Assembly: GCF_026460885.1 (NCBI RefSeq)
Contig: NZ_JAOVZW010000021.1
Span: forward strand, 62,001 to 126,000
Length of the DNA: 64,000 nucleotides
DNA from: Chryseobacterium formosum
GTDB taxonomy: Bacteria; Bacteroidota; Bacteroidia; Flavobacteriales; Weeksellaceae
Direction of reading: 5' to 3'
Numbering within the stretch: the stretch's first letter is position 1; every line of letters begins with the position of its first letter. Below, piece by piece: positions 9,229 through 17,195 of the stretch. The translations under genes and the position numbers were made by a program. Below the pieces are notes generated by a model. It searched no databases. It saw only the letters and a program-made list of their open reading frames with translations, and had not been told where the DNA came from.

Positions 9229-10790
9229 CGCAGCAAAGTCTTTGGCAGTTTGTTTCAGAACAGCACGAAAAATTATTGACCCAGATCACACAACATCTGG
9301 GACTGACGTTTTTGTCATTACTTTTAGCAATAATTGTCGGTTTACCGTTGGGAATTCTCATCGCAAGAAAAAGGAAATTATCAGGTTCGGTTTTAGGTGT
9401 TGCAGGAATTTTGCAGACGATTCCGAGCATTGCTTTGTTAGGTTTTATGATTCCGGCTTTTGGAATCGGCGCAACTCCGGCAATTGTCGCCTTGTTGATC
9501 TACGCACTTTTACCAATTATCAGAAATACTTATACGGGAATTACAGGCGTAAATCCTTCAGTAATCGAAGCAGCAAAAGCAATGGGAATGAACCGAAAAC
9601 AGTTGCTATTCAAGGTCGAACTTCCGTTGGCGATGCCTGTCATTATTGCTGGAATCAGAACTGCTGCGGTAATTAATGTTGGCGTTGCGACTTTAGCTTC
9701 ATTCGTTGCAGCAGGAGGTTTGGGCGAATTTATTTTTGGTGGAATTTCATTAAACAATACTAATATGATTCTCGCCGGAGCAATTCCCGCAGCATTATTG
9801 GCTGTTTTGTTGGATAAGCTGATTGCTGTTTTTCAAAAGATTAAATATCAAAACCTTCGTAAACTATGGTATATTTTTCCAGTGATATTGTTGATTATTG
9901 GCGCAGGTTATTTATTTAATTCTAAATATGATACCAAACTCAAAGCAGGTTTCACGCCTGAATTTATGGGGAGACAGGATGGAGATTTGGGTTTGCGTTC
10001 TCTTTATGGATTAAACGTCAATCCGAAAGTTGTAAACGATGCAATAATGTACAAAGCTGCTTATGAAGGTGAATTGGATTTAATTAGCGGATATTCCACA
10101 GACGGAAGAATTAAAGCTTTTGATTTATATGTTTTGGAAGATGATAAAAAAATATTTCCGCCGTATTTTGCTGCACCGATTATTAAAACAAAAACGTTGC
10201 AGAAATTTCCTGAGCTTGAAAAGACGCTGGATTTATTAGAAGGGAAATTTAATGATTCGATAATGACGGATCTTAATTATCAATCAGATTATCTCAACCA
10301 GACGCCTGAAAAAATAGCGAAGGATTTTTTGATTAAAAATAAATTATACAAAAATCCACAAAACGAAAACTCTGGAACAGTTAGAATTGGCTCGAAGATT
10401 TTCGGAGAACAATATATCTTGACTGAGATTTATAAAATGCTAATCGAAGGCTACACTAATTATAAAGTGGAAACGAAAACAGGATTGGGCGGAACGAAAA
10501 TCTGCTTTGACGCCCTGATGAACGACGCCATTGATTTTTATCCTGAATATACCGGAACCGGACTTTTGGTTCTTTTAAAACCTGACGAAAAAATACTTTC
10601 TACGGTTACCAAAAGTGCAGAAAGTACATACGATTATGTCAATTCAGAATTTCAGAAACAATACGGAATTCAATGGCTGAAACCACTTGGTTTTAATAAT
10701 TCTTATGCGTTGATGATGCGCAGAAAACAATCTGAAGAATTGAAAATAAAAACAATTTCACATCTTAAGAATTATCTGGATCAAAACTAA
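9225..10790 (+). CDS. egtU: ABC permease fused to a substrate-binding domain (EgtU-like, permuted)
   Basis: The 521-residue fusion starts with an OpuCB-type permease (about residues 15-205, five to six membrane segments, EAA loop EAAKAMGMNRKQLLFKVELP). One further membrane segment follows (about 215-232), then an extracytoplasmic OpuCC-type binding domain. The binding domain is out of order. Residues about 238-378 carry what is normally the second half (LKAGFTPEF, then YSTDGRIKAFDLYVLEDDK, FPPY, LNYQSDY). Residues 382-521 carry the normal first half (VRIGSKIFGEQYIL, GLGGTKICFDAL, YPEYTGTG, NNSYALMM). The sister family in firmicutes has the opposite order. It should import, and possibly recapture, ergothioneine together with the ATPase upstream. 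Confidence 0.85.
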   Translation: MTQQSLWQFVSEQHEKLLTQITQHLGLTFLSLLLAIIVGLPLGILIARKRKLSGSVLGVAGILQTIPSIALLGFMIPAFGIGATPAIVALLIYALLPIIRNTYTGITGVNPSVIEAAKAMGMNRKQLLFKVELPLAMPVIIAGIRTAAVINVGVATLASFVAAGGLGEFIFGGISLNNTNMILAGAIPAALLAVLLDKLIAVFQKIKYQNLRKLWYIFPVILLIIGAGYLFNSKYDTKLKAGFTPEFMGRQDGDLGLRSLYGLNVNPKVVNDAIMYKAAYEGELDLISGYSTDGRIKAFDLYVLEDDKKIFPPYFAAPIIKTKTLQKFPELEKTLDLLEGKFNDSIMTDLNYQSDYLNQTPEKIAKDFLIKNKLYKNPQNENSGTVRIGSKIFGEQYILTEIYKMLIEGYTNYKVETKTGLGGTKICFDALMNDAIDFYPEYTGTGLLVLLKPDEKILSTVTKSAESTYDYVNSEFQKQYGIQWLKPLGFNNSYALMMRRKQSEELKIKTISHLKNYLDQN

Positions 10791-10982
10791 AACAAGTATT
10801 CAATTTTTTAGATTTCTATAATTTAAATAAATTCAATAACCATTAATTGATTGTATACAAATGCAAAAAGTTTTAACCGAATTTCTTTTGAGGCACTAAG
10901 CAAAGTTGCAACATTGGTATTCCTTTTGAAACCAATCATACCATAAATTCAAATGATATTCAACAACTAGATAAAGAATACT
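10791..10982. other. Gap between egt operon and pox gene
   Basis: The 192 AT-rich bases contain only a 12-codon ORF. No strong hairpin or consensus promoter was recognised, although a promoter for the downstream gene is expected here. Confidence 0.4.
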
Positions 10983-12722
10983 ATGGCAAAAAATGTATCA
11001 GACCATTTGGTCGAAATGTTAAAAAGTGCAGGCGTTAAAAGAGTATATGCGATAACCGGTGACAGCCTGAATCCTGTTAATGATGCTATCAGAAGAGATG
11101 GTTCAATCGAGTGGATTCATGTTAGGCATGAAGAGACTGCAGCATATGCGGCGTCTATGGATGCAGAACTTAATGGGATTGGTTGCTGTATGGGAAGCTC
11201 AGGACCGGGACATGTTCATTTGGTAAATGGTCTTTATGATGCAAATCGATCAGGAAACCCTGTCATTGCAATTGCGAGCACTTGTGCAACAGATAAATTC
11301 GGAACAGAATATTTTCAGGAGACCAATCCTGAGCTGTTGTTTAAAGACTGCAGTAAAAAGATTTTTATGGCGAATACCCCCAAACAGTTTTCCACCATGA
11401 TTCAACGTACAATTCAGACAGCATTGAATGAAAAAGGGGTTGCAGTCTTAGGTTTGCCCGGTGATGTTGCATCTGCAGATTTTGAAGATGTTACAACAGG
11501 GTATAAGAATTTTAAAAACAATCCGATATTCAGGCCTTCCGAAAGCGAAATGTCACAGCTGATACAATTGCTGAATTCAGATAAAAAGATAGCTTTTTTC
11601 TGTGGACATGGTTGTAAAGATGCAGTTAAAGAAGTGGAAGAGCTAGCTGGCAAATTAAATGCTCCCATTGTTTATTCTTTCAGAGGTAAAATATTTTTTG
11701 ACAGAGAAAATAGTGCTTATTCTGTGGGAATGAATGGTCTTCTAGGAAATAAATCAGGGTATGAGACCTGTAATGAAGCAGAAATCCTACTTCTTTTAGG
11801 AACAGATTTTCCTTATTCAGAATTTTTACCTGCAGATAAAGTTATTATACAGATCGATGAAAAACCGGAAAGAATTGGGCGACGCGCTCATGTCGATTAT
11901 GGTTTTGCCGGTGACATTAAGGATACTGTTCTGGCGCTTCTTCCTTACATCAAATCAAGGTCAGACGATTCTTTTCTAAAAAAAATGAAAAAAATATATC
12001 TTGATGATGAAAAAAGATTTACTGATTATGCTGAGAAAAAAGGAACATTATCAAAAATTAATCCTGAATATATTGCAACTCTTATAGACCATTATTCTTC
12101 AGAAAACGCTATATACACAGTAGATACTGGAATGACGGCAGTTTGGGCAGCACGTTTTATCCGGGCAAAAGGTAATCGTTATTTAACGGGTTCTTTTAAT
12201 CATGGATCAATGGCGAATGCTTTGCCGATGGCGATAGGAGCTGCCGCTGCATCTCCGGATAGACAGGTTATTGCGATGAGTGGTGATGGAGGATTATCTA
12301 TGCTTTTAGGGGATTTGGCGGTTGTCATGCAATACCAGTTTCCGATTAAGATTTTTGTTTTTAATAATCATTCATTAGGAATGGTTAAGCTTGAAATGGA
12401 AGTTGCCGGATACGTTGACTGGCAGACTGACATGATAAATCCGCCTTTTGATAAAATTGCAGAATTAATGAATATAAAAGGCCTGGAACTCAAAGATCCA
12501 GAAAAAGCTGAATCAGTTATTAGAGAAGCATTTACTCATGAAGGACCGGTTTTGGTCAATATCTATACTGATCCGGATACTTTGGCTATGCCGCCCCATA
12601 TAACATTTGAGCAAATGAAGGGATTTGCAACCTCTCTGGCGAAGAAAATTGGAATGGGAAAATTTGAAGATGTGAAAAATTCAGTAAAAGCAGGAATAAA
12701 TCAGATTGGTGAGGTTTTATAA
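10983..12722 (+). CDS. poxB: ThDP-dependent pyruvate oxidase / pyruvate dehydrogenase (quinone)
   Basis: This 579-residue enzyme aligns end to end, from memory, with E. coli PoxB. Shared blocks are SAGVKRVYAITGDSLNPVND, the catalytic glutamate in VRHEETAAYAA, GPGHVHLVNGLYDANR and YFQETNPELLFKDCS. The central FAD/nucleotide domain runs over about residues 190-340. The ThDP/Mg site MSGDGGLSMLLGD closes with FVFNN, preceded by GSFNHGSMANALPMAIGA. It decarboxylates pyruvate to acetate and CO2 with electrons going to quinone or O2. The C-terminal membrane-binding helix of E. coli PoxB is not obviously conserved, so partner and product could differ. It appears monocistronic and is followed by a hairpin at 12788. 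Confidence 0.85.
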   Translation: MAKNVSDHLVEMLKSAGVKRVYAITGDSLNPVNDAIRRDGSIEWIHVRHEETAAYAASMDAELNGIGCCMGSSGPGHVHLVNGLYDANRSGNPVIAIASTCATDKFGTEYFQETNPELLFKDCSKKIFMANTPKQFSTMIQRTIQTALNEKGVAVLGLPGDVASADFEDVTTGYKNFKNNPIFRPSESEMSQLIQLLNSDKKIAFFCGHGCKDAVKEVEELAGKLNAPIVYSFRGKIFFDRENSAYSVGMNGLLGNKSGYETCNEAEILLLLGTDFPYSEFLPADKVIIQIDEKPERIGRRAHVDYGFAGDIKDTVLALLPYIKSRSDDSFLKKMKKIYLDDEKRFTDYAEKKGTLSKINPEYIATLIDHYSSENAIYTVDTGMTAVWAARFIRAKGNRYLTGSFNHGSMANALPMAIGAAAASPDRQVIAMSGDGGLSMLLGDLAVVMQYQFPIKIFVFNNHSLGMVKLEMEVAGYVDWQTDMINPPFDKIAELMNIKGLELKDPEKAESVIREAFTHEGPVLVNIYTDPDTLAMPPHITFEQMKGFATSLAKKIGMGKFEDVKNSVKAGINQIGEVL

Positions 12723-12787
12723 TACATACAGTCATTAAATAAAGTTGTCTTTTTATAGCCACTTGGCAATACAAGTGTAGTCAAATA

Positions 12788-12829
12788 CTCTTGTTTAATT
12801 GAGTTCGATTGAGTCAAATTAAACAGGAG
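12788..12829 (+). terminator. Hairpin after the pox gene
   Basis: CTCTTGTTTAATT (12788-12800) pairs with 12817-12829 over 13 positions with one G-T wobble and a 16-base loop. There is no long T run, so it could be a transcript-end stabiliser rather than a strict intrinsic terminator. Confidence 0.5.
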
Positions 12830-13015
12830 TTACAAAGCTCATTTTCGACAAATAATTTCTTTCAGTTAGCATTTATTGCAAATTAGCTTTAAAAATAAAT
12901 AATACGAGGCATTGGAATAGTAATTCTTTGGCTAACTTATTATTTAATAGTTCAATGCTTAAAATTATATAAATATTATACATTTTAACTGTAATATTCA
13001 ATAACATTAAAAAAT

Positions 13016-13071
13016 ATAGAATTTATTTGCCAAATTCTATTAGCAGATTAAACTTTAAGTAAATCTGCTAA
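13016..13071. repeat. Two back-to-back perfect hairpins at the island edge
   Basis: ATAGAATTT (13016-13024) pairs perfectly with 13032-13040. Directly next to it TTAGCAGATT (13040-13049) pairs perfectly with 13062-13071. No gene ends nearby on either strand (the pox stop is about 300 bases away). A regulatory RNA end, a protein-binding site or excision-related DNA structure are all possible. Confidence 0.5.
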
Positions 13072-13106
13072 TAAATGATAAAAGATGGATTAAATGTTCG
13101 ATTGTA

Positions 13107-13130
13107 GTCCCTCTCATTCCGCAAGTTGAG
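13107..13130 (+). other. tRNA-3'-end-like fragment, candidate attachment-site scar
   Basis: AGTCCCTCTCATTCCGCAA resembles the T-stem/acceptor 3' end of a bacterial serine-type tRNA, but the rest of a tRNA cannot be folded upstream: the preceding bases form other hairpins and no D or anticodon arm is seen. It sits between island DNA and an integrase remnant, so an att scar left by tRNA-targeted integration is a fair inference. A second copy was not found near the far end of the island at 29 kb. Confidence 0.35.
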
Positions 13131-13150
13131 AAACTAAAATAAGCTAAAAT

Positions 13151-13187
13151 GCTGTAAATATTGATGTTTACAGCGTTTTTTGTTTTG
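13151..13187 (+). terminator. Intrinsic terminator between att-like fragment and integrase remnant
   Basis: GCTGTAAA (13151-13158) and TTTACAGC (13167-13174) form a perfect 8-base stem with an 8-base loop, followed by GTTTTTTGTTTTG. A tRNA normally has such a terminator just after it, which supports the idea that the upstream fragment derives from a tRNA 3' end. Confidence 0.65.
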
Positions 13188-13225
13188 CGCTCGTATCAAA
13201 GAAAATCAAAAAAGGCCATATTAAA

Positions 13226-13272
13226 AGTGACCTATTTAGTGACCTATCGTAAAAATTTGAAAATAGGTCACT
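13226..13272. repeat. Repeated AGTGACCTAT sites upstream of the integrase remnant
   Basis: AGTGACCTAT occurs twice in direct orientation at 13226-13235 and 13238-13247 (12-base period) and once inverted (ATAGGTCACT) at 13263-13272. Sites of this kind between an att core and an int gene are typical arm-type binding sites for tyrosine recombinases. They could also be integrase operator sites. Confidence 0.5.
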
Positions 13273-13373
13273 GAAATCTCTGTAAAACCCGACCAATAAG
13301 CAGTCTAACGATTGTACATCTTACAAAAGTGGTAACAAAAAGTAAATTATTAAACAATTAAAGTTATCACACA

Positions 13374-13490
13374 ATGAACAAAACATTCAACCTGCTATTC
13401 TTTATAAAAAAGAATAAGATCCGAACAAGCGGAACTGCTCCAATCTACTTACGAATTACGGTAGACGATAAGGCTGCAGAGGTTTCTTAA
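13374..13490 (+). pseudogene. Truncated tyrosine recombinase (conjugative-transposon integrase) N-terminus
   Basis: The ORF starts MNKTFNLLFFIKKNKIRTSG and continues APIYLRITVDDKAAEVS before a stop at codon 39. This is the arm-binding N-terminal domain that begins Bacteroidota site-specific integrases, which normally run to about 400 residues. The core-binding and catalytic domains are absent, and nothing in the following 370 bases restores them. It marks the decayed recombination module of the island that follows. Confidence 0.7.
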
Positions 13491-13868
13491 AAAGCTGAAT
13501 TTTTTTTATTCCTATACTTGCTGAGATACCTCTTTTACTGAAACTGAAATGTACAACCCGTACAATTTTAATTTTTTCTATACGATTATCAGACCATAAT
13601 ATTGATTAGAGTTTTAATAAAAAGAATGCAAATCTCAATATTCTTTTTATTTTAACTAGATATTTCTCATATATATATGAGAAAATATTTATATTTAAAC
13701 AAAAATTTATTTCTAAGCTTAATTCTAATTTATGTAATGTATTCCTGTATTCATGATGAATTCGAATTTTTATAATGAAGAAAAATAAAGACAATATAAA
13801 TTCTTTATTAATTAAAGAAAATACTCTTCTTAATATCTATAAAGTTCAAGATTAAACTAATAAAAACC
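13491..13868. other. AT-rich region after the integrase remnant
   Basis: About 380 bases of very AT-rich sequence contain no ORF I can support on either strand. The region precedes the first island gene and probably holds its promoter, but no clear TAnnTTTG element was recognised. It may be decayed integrase sequence. Confidence 0.4.
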
Positions 13869-14965
13869 ATGAAAGTCAAATCATACTTATACCTCTTATT
13901 GGTATTAATAAGTTCTATTACAATATCTGCACAAAAAATCAGCACGACAGATCAATTTTTAAGCTATTTCAACAACTATCAGAAAAAAGAATTAGAAGGC
14001 ATTATAACATCCGATTTTAAATTCAAAAGAGAATTTTCAAAAGTAATTACAGATCGAAAAGAATTTTTAAACAAGTATTTAGAAGATTCCCAAACACTAA
14101 TTGCCAAGTTTAAAGTGATTAAGAAACCGGATGGGAAAAATCAAAACTACTATGTCGTAGAAGACCAGTCACAATATCTGAAATTGCTTGATGTAAAATT
14201 TCCGAGATGGAATATGACCATCACCACAACGGCAGGAAAAGTAAGTCAGGCGATGCTTTCTCCTACAAATGATTATGATAATTATGTTACGGAATTGACT
14301 TCCAAAACAGAAAAATTTAACTCCTGGATGGAAGAAAATCACCCGGAAATAGATTTGGAAAAACTAAAAGATCTGTCCCAGGTTCTGGAATATTTAAACG
14401 AATATGTTAAGTCCAAAGGGATCCTTTTATCTGACCTGCAGCAATATGACGAATCTGCCAAACCAGCAGTAACCGTATCAGATAGTGATTCACTATTTGA
14501 CAACATGACCTGCCTGCATCGTAATAAATTTACAGAAGTTAAAGGGCTTCTTTTTATCCTTTTAATAAATCTAAAAAAGTACTGTTAGTTTCTTTTAATG
14601 ATAAAGACTGGAAACTAAATTATTATTCTAAGTCACCTAAAATAACCGATATTTCAAAAGCTATATCGTCTAAACAGCTTAACAAAGCCGACCTTAACAG
14701 ATTAACTGATTTATTTTATAATTACGGGTATAAAAAAATGGAATTGGTAAAAACGATCAGTCAGGAGTTTGATTGCTCTGGATTAAAAAATGCATTAGTA
14801 TTTCTTCATGAAAAGGGTAACCCTTTTGAATATATAGCATTCGCTTTTGATTGCGATAAAATCGAGTTCAGTTCCCAAAAAATCAGTTGTGGTGATGAAT
14901 GCACTACAAAAAGAGAATTGCTGGAGCAGTTTTTTATTTCTAACGGAATTGAAACCGGTCAATAA
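13869..14965 (+). pseudogene. Secreted protein of unknown family, interrupted by a one-base frameshift
   Basis: The first frame runs from 13869 to a stop at 14588 (239 codons) and begins with a signal peptide (KSYLYLLLVLISSITISAQ). Protein-like sequence continues in another frame up to 14965 (YPFNKSKKVLLVSFNDKDW and later FDCSGLKNALVFLHEKGNPF). Adding one T to the run at 14551-14555 fuses both into a single 365-residue protein. The total length is one base short of a codon multiple, which fits one lost base. The N-terminal 100 residues look like a small alpha-beta NTF2-like fold with a helical middle; the family is not recognised. It may be a true mutation or a homopolymer sequencing error. 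The next gene starts 4 bases after the end. Confidence 0.65.
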
Positions 14966-14968
14966 ACT

Positions 14969-16267
14969 ATGAAAAGATATATTATTCTTGCCACATTTTT
15001 GGCAGGATTGCCAGTATTGGCTCAACACAAAACAACTCCTAAAACAAAAATTATTTCCTCACGTATCAACATCAGAGAACCAAAACCCCGAATTCTGGAT
15101 GCGGCGATTAAAGAATATACTATTTATTTTAAAGGATTCTCGTTGGTAATACAGGATGAAGCAACTGATGAACTGGGCAATCATATGCTTGTCGGACGAA
15201 TCAAAGCATTGGAAAAAGACGAAAAGAAAAGAGATCCGCTCATCAATAAAGCAATAAATTTTTCAGTCGGATTTTATGATTATCGTGATTTTATGATTTC
15301 AACCGATCAAAATTATAAAATTTTAAAGGTCAGACCCACCTATCGGCCACAGACAATCAGCTATAATACAAAGCTTAAAAATTTCATCATTGGAGGTAAT
15401 GATTACGGTTACGGAGATTCAAATGGGAAGTGGCAGCCCATGATTACAGTTGTGGATCTGGAACAGTATGGCACTGCGTATGCTATTAAAAACGACTATT
15501 CATGTTACCTGAAAGATTTAATTATTGAAGAAGATAAAATTCATGTTTTAGCTGCTTCTGAAGAAATCAAATATAATGAGAAGCTTGAAATGATTACTGT
15601 TGATCTGAATAAATTTCATGCTGATAAAGAAGCTTATTTACCTGAAATCTTAGACCCGATCTCACACATAATCTTTGTAAATCAGGATAATGGCAGAATA
15701 GATATTTCAGGAATTTCAAAGGTGGGCTCAGACTATTATTTTTCTACTTCTAACCTAGATCAGACTAATATTAAATACAAAACATATATTTTTAAGTTTG
15801 ATGGCAGAACCCTTGAAGATCAGACGAAGTTTAAATATTTTAACGATCATATTTATTCCAATCCGGATTTGGTAAAGCTTAGCGGATTCTATACTGACCC
15901 TTCAAACGGTCCTGTTTTTTTAACCCAGAGAATTGGCTTTAACGAAATGAATCTGACGAAAACAAATACTAATTATGATATTAAAAAAAATATTAAAATT
16001 AAATTATTTGATTATATCGAATGGGCAGAAGTAGTAGCATTTACCAATGGTAATATCGTAGTGCTTTCACAGAATGAAAATAAAATTTGGGAATATTCTG
16101 TTTATAATTCAGATTTAATACTCACTAAAAAAATCAATTCCGGTTTCTCAGGAAATTATTATCCGGGAAAATTAAAAATAGCGAATGAACATATAGTGGA
16201 ATGCCTTTTTTATGATACACGAAAAATAAAGAATGATGCTGTGGTACAATATGCTACAGTAAATTAA
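14969..16267 (+). CDS. Secreted protein of unknown function
   Basis: The 432 residues start with a signal peptide (RYIILATFLAGLPVLAQ) ending at a typical LAQ cleavage site, so the protein is probably periplasmic or outer-membrane associated. The remainder is rich in short beta strands and aromatic/Asp turns with loosely repeated units of about 45-55 residues, which suggests a beta-propeller. No catalytic motif is recognised. It starts 4 bases after the frameshifted gene and so is co-transcribed with it. The pair could form an envelope complex or be an effector pair, but nothing in the sequence decides this. Confidence 0.6.
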   Translation: MKRYIILATFLAGLPVLAQHKTTPKTKIISSRINIREPKPRILDAAIKEYTIYFKGFSLVIQDEATDELGNHMLVGRIKALEKDEKKRDPLINKAINFSVGFYDYRDFMISTDQNYKILKVRPTYRPQTISYNTKLKNFIIGGNDYGYGDSNGKWQPMITVVDLEQYGTAYAIKNDYSCYLKDLIIEEDKIHVLAASEEIKYNEKLEMITVDLNKFHADKEAYLPEILDPISHIIFVNQDNGRIDISGISKVGSDYYFSTSNLDQTNIKYKTYIFKFDGRTLEDQTKFKYFNDHIYSNPDLVKLSGFYTDPSNGPVFLTQRIGFNEMNLTKTNTNYDIKKNIKIKLFDYIEWAEVVAFTNGNIVVLSQNENKIWEYSVYNSDLILTKKINSGFSGNYYPGKLKIANEHIVECLFYDTRKIKNDAVVQYATVN

Positions 16268-16349
16268 CCAAATGATTTTTTATGAAATAAGGAAATCGGA
16301 GAAAAAAGATAAATTTTAAACAAACTCTAATAAGAACATAAAATAAAAC

Positions 16350-16658
16350 ATGGAAAAAGCAGAAAAATTATCAGGCGATCAGCTTAAGGAAGTAAAAGAA
16401 ATTCTTGCCAATACTGCAGTATTGGAACTGGAAGAAGGGGAAGATTTTGTTGAATTGGCGCGCACAAAAGTAGAATTCGGATATATTTATTTGAGAGAAG
16501 ATAAGTACGAATCATTATTCAAAGTCATAACAGACAAGAAAATAGTTTTTTTTGCTGCACAACGAGGAAGTCTTATGCGTTTACAGGATACATTTACAGA
16601 AGAACAGTTTCAGGGTACGGTTGAGCAGATGAAAGCATTTCATGGTGACTGGATATAA
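16350..16658 (+). CDS. Small hypothetical protein
   Basis: The 102 residues are acidic and form a helix-strand-strand-helix pattern (LEEGEDFVELARTKVEFGYI, then a KKIVFFAAQRGS strand). There is no signal peptide or membrane segment. The family is not recognised. It is the first of a run of small cytoplasmic genes, spaced 12 bases from the next. Size and setting fit an immunity protein, by position only. Confidence 0.5.
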   Translation: MEKAEKLSGDQLKEVKEILANTAVLELEEGEDFVELARTKVEFGYIYLREDKYESLFKVITDKKIVFFAAQRGSLMRLQDTFTEEQFQGTVEQMKAFHGDWI

Positions 16659-16670
16659 AACACTCAAAAA

Positions 16671-17174
16671 ATGAAGAAAAAATTTGAAAAAGATACAAGT
16701 GGTGTTTTACTCATTTGTTCTAAAAAAGGCTTGAAAAAATACTTTTCAAATAATACGTTTGATTACAATTATCCAGACGGAATTCTTCCACTCATTAATA
16801 ATGGTTTGGTCATCGCGTTAACAACGGAAAGCAGCGAAGATATAAAGGGAGAACTGATTGATCTTTCCATGAATGATTATAAAGGATACAAATTATATGG
16901 AGAACAAAATTTCTTCATTGAAGAGGAAGATGAAATTTACATACTGTCTCATTCCGAGTTTACACAAATATGTAGCAATCACAACGGAGACATCGATGCT
17001 TTTAGTTTTTGGGACAAAAAAATCATGGTCGATAATCTGAGAGCAGGCTGGACAATTGCTTTCACACATTGCAAGATGCGCAGTGATAGCATGTATTTAA
17101 CAACAATTATTCAACTGATTTATACGAAAGAACGTTTTCCCTATCCGGAGGTATCAACTATTCCAAGATTTTAA
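16671..17174 (+). CDS. Hypothetical protein of the island
   Basis: This 167-residue soluble protein has mixed alpha/beta composition (FFIEEEDEIYILSHSEF; later WTIAFTHCKMRSDSMYL). No known family is recognised. It sits between the 102-residue and 498-residue genes with gaps of 12 and 21 bases, so it is part of the same transcript. An immunity role is possible from context only. Confidence 0.5.
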   Translation: MKKKFEKDTSGVLLICSKKGLKKYFSNNTFDYNYPDGILPLINNGLVIALTTESSEDIKGELIDLSMNDYKGYKLYGEQNFFIEEEDEIYILSHSEFTQICSNHNGDIDAFSFWDKKIMVDNLRAGWTIAFTHCKMRSDSMYLTTIIQLIYTKERFPYPEVSTIPRF

Positions 17175-17195
17175 CAAAACTAATATTAAAAAAAC

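Larger units (their letters stand above)
12830..13373. other. Non-coding island boundary region
   Basis: There is no credible gene in this stretch. In order it holds AT-rich DNA, the paired hairpins at 13016-13071, a tRNA-3'-end-like fragment near 13107-13130, a terminator-like hairpin at 13151-13187, and repeated GTGACCTAT sites at 13226-13272. This is the order expected at the integrase end of an integrated element. Confidence 0.55.

Noticed and set aside
9221..9676. 151-codon plus-strand ORF overlapping the EgtU-like permease
   Set aside because: The alternative frame has arginine/cysteine-rich random composition, whereas the permease frame carries clear ABC motifs.
13080..13135. Complete tRNA gene
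   Set aside because: Only a 3'-end-like stretch is present; no D, anticodon or T arm can be built upstream.
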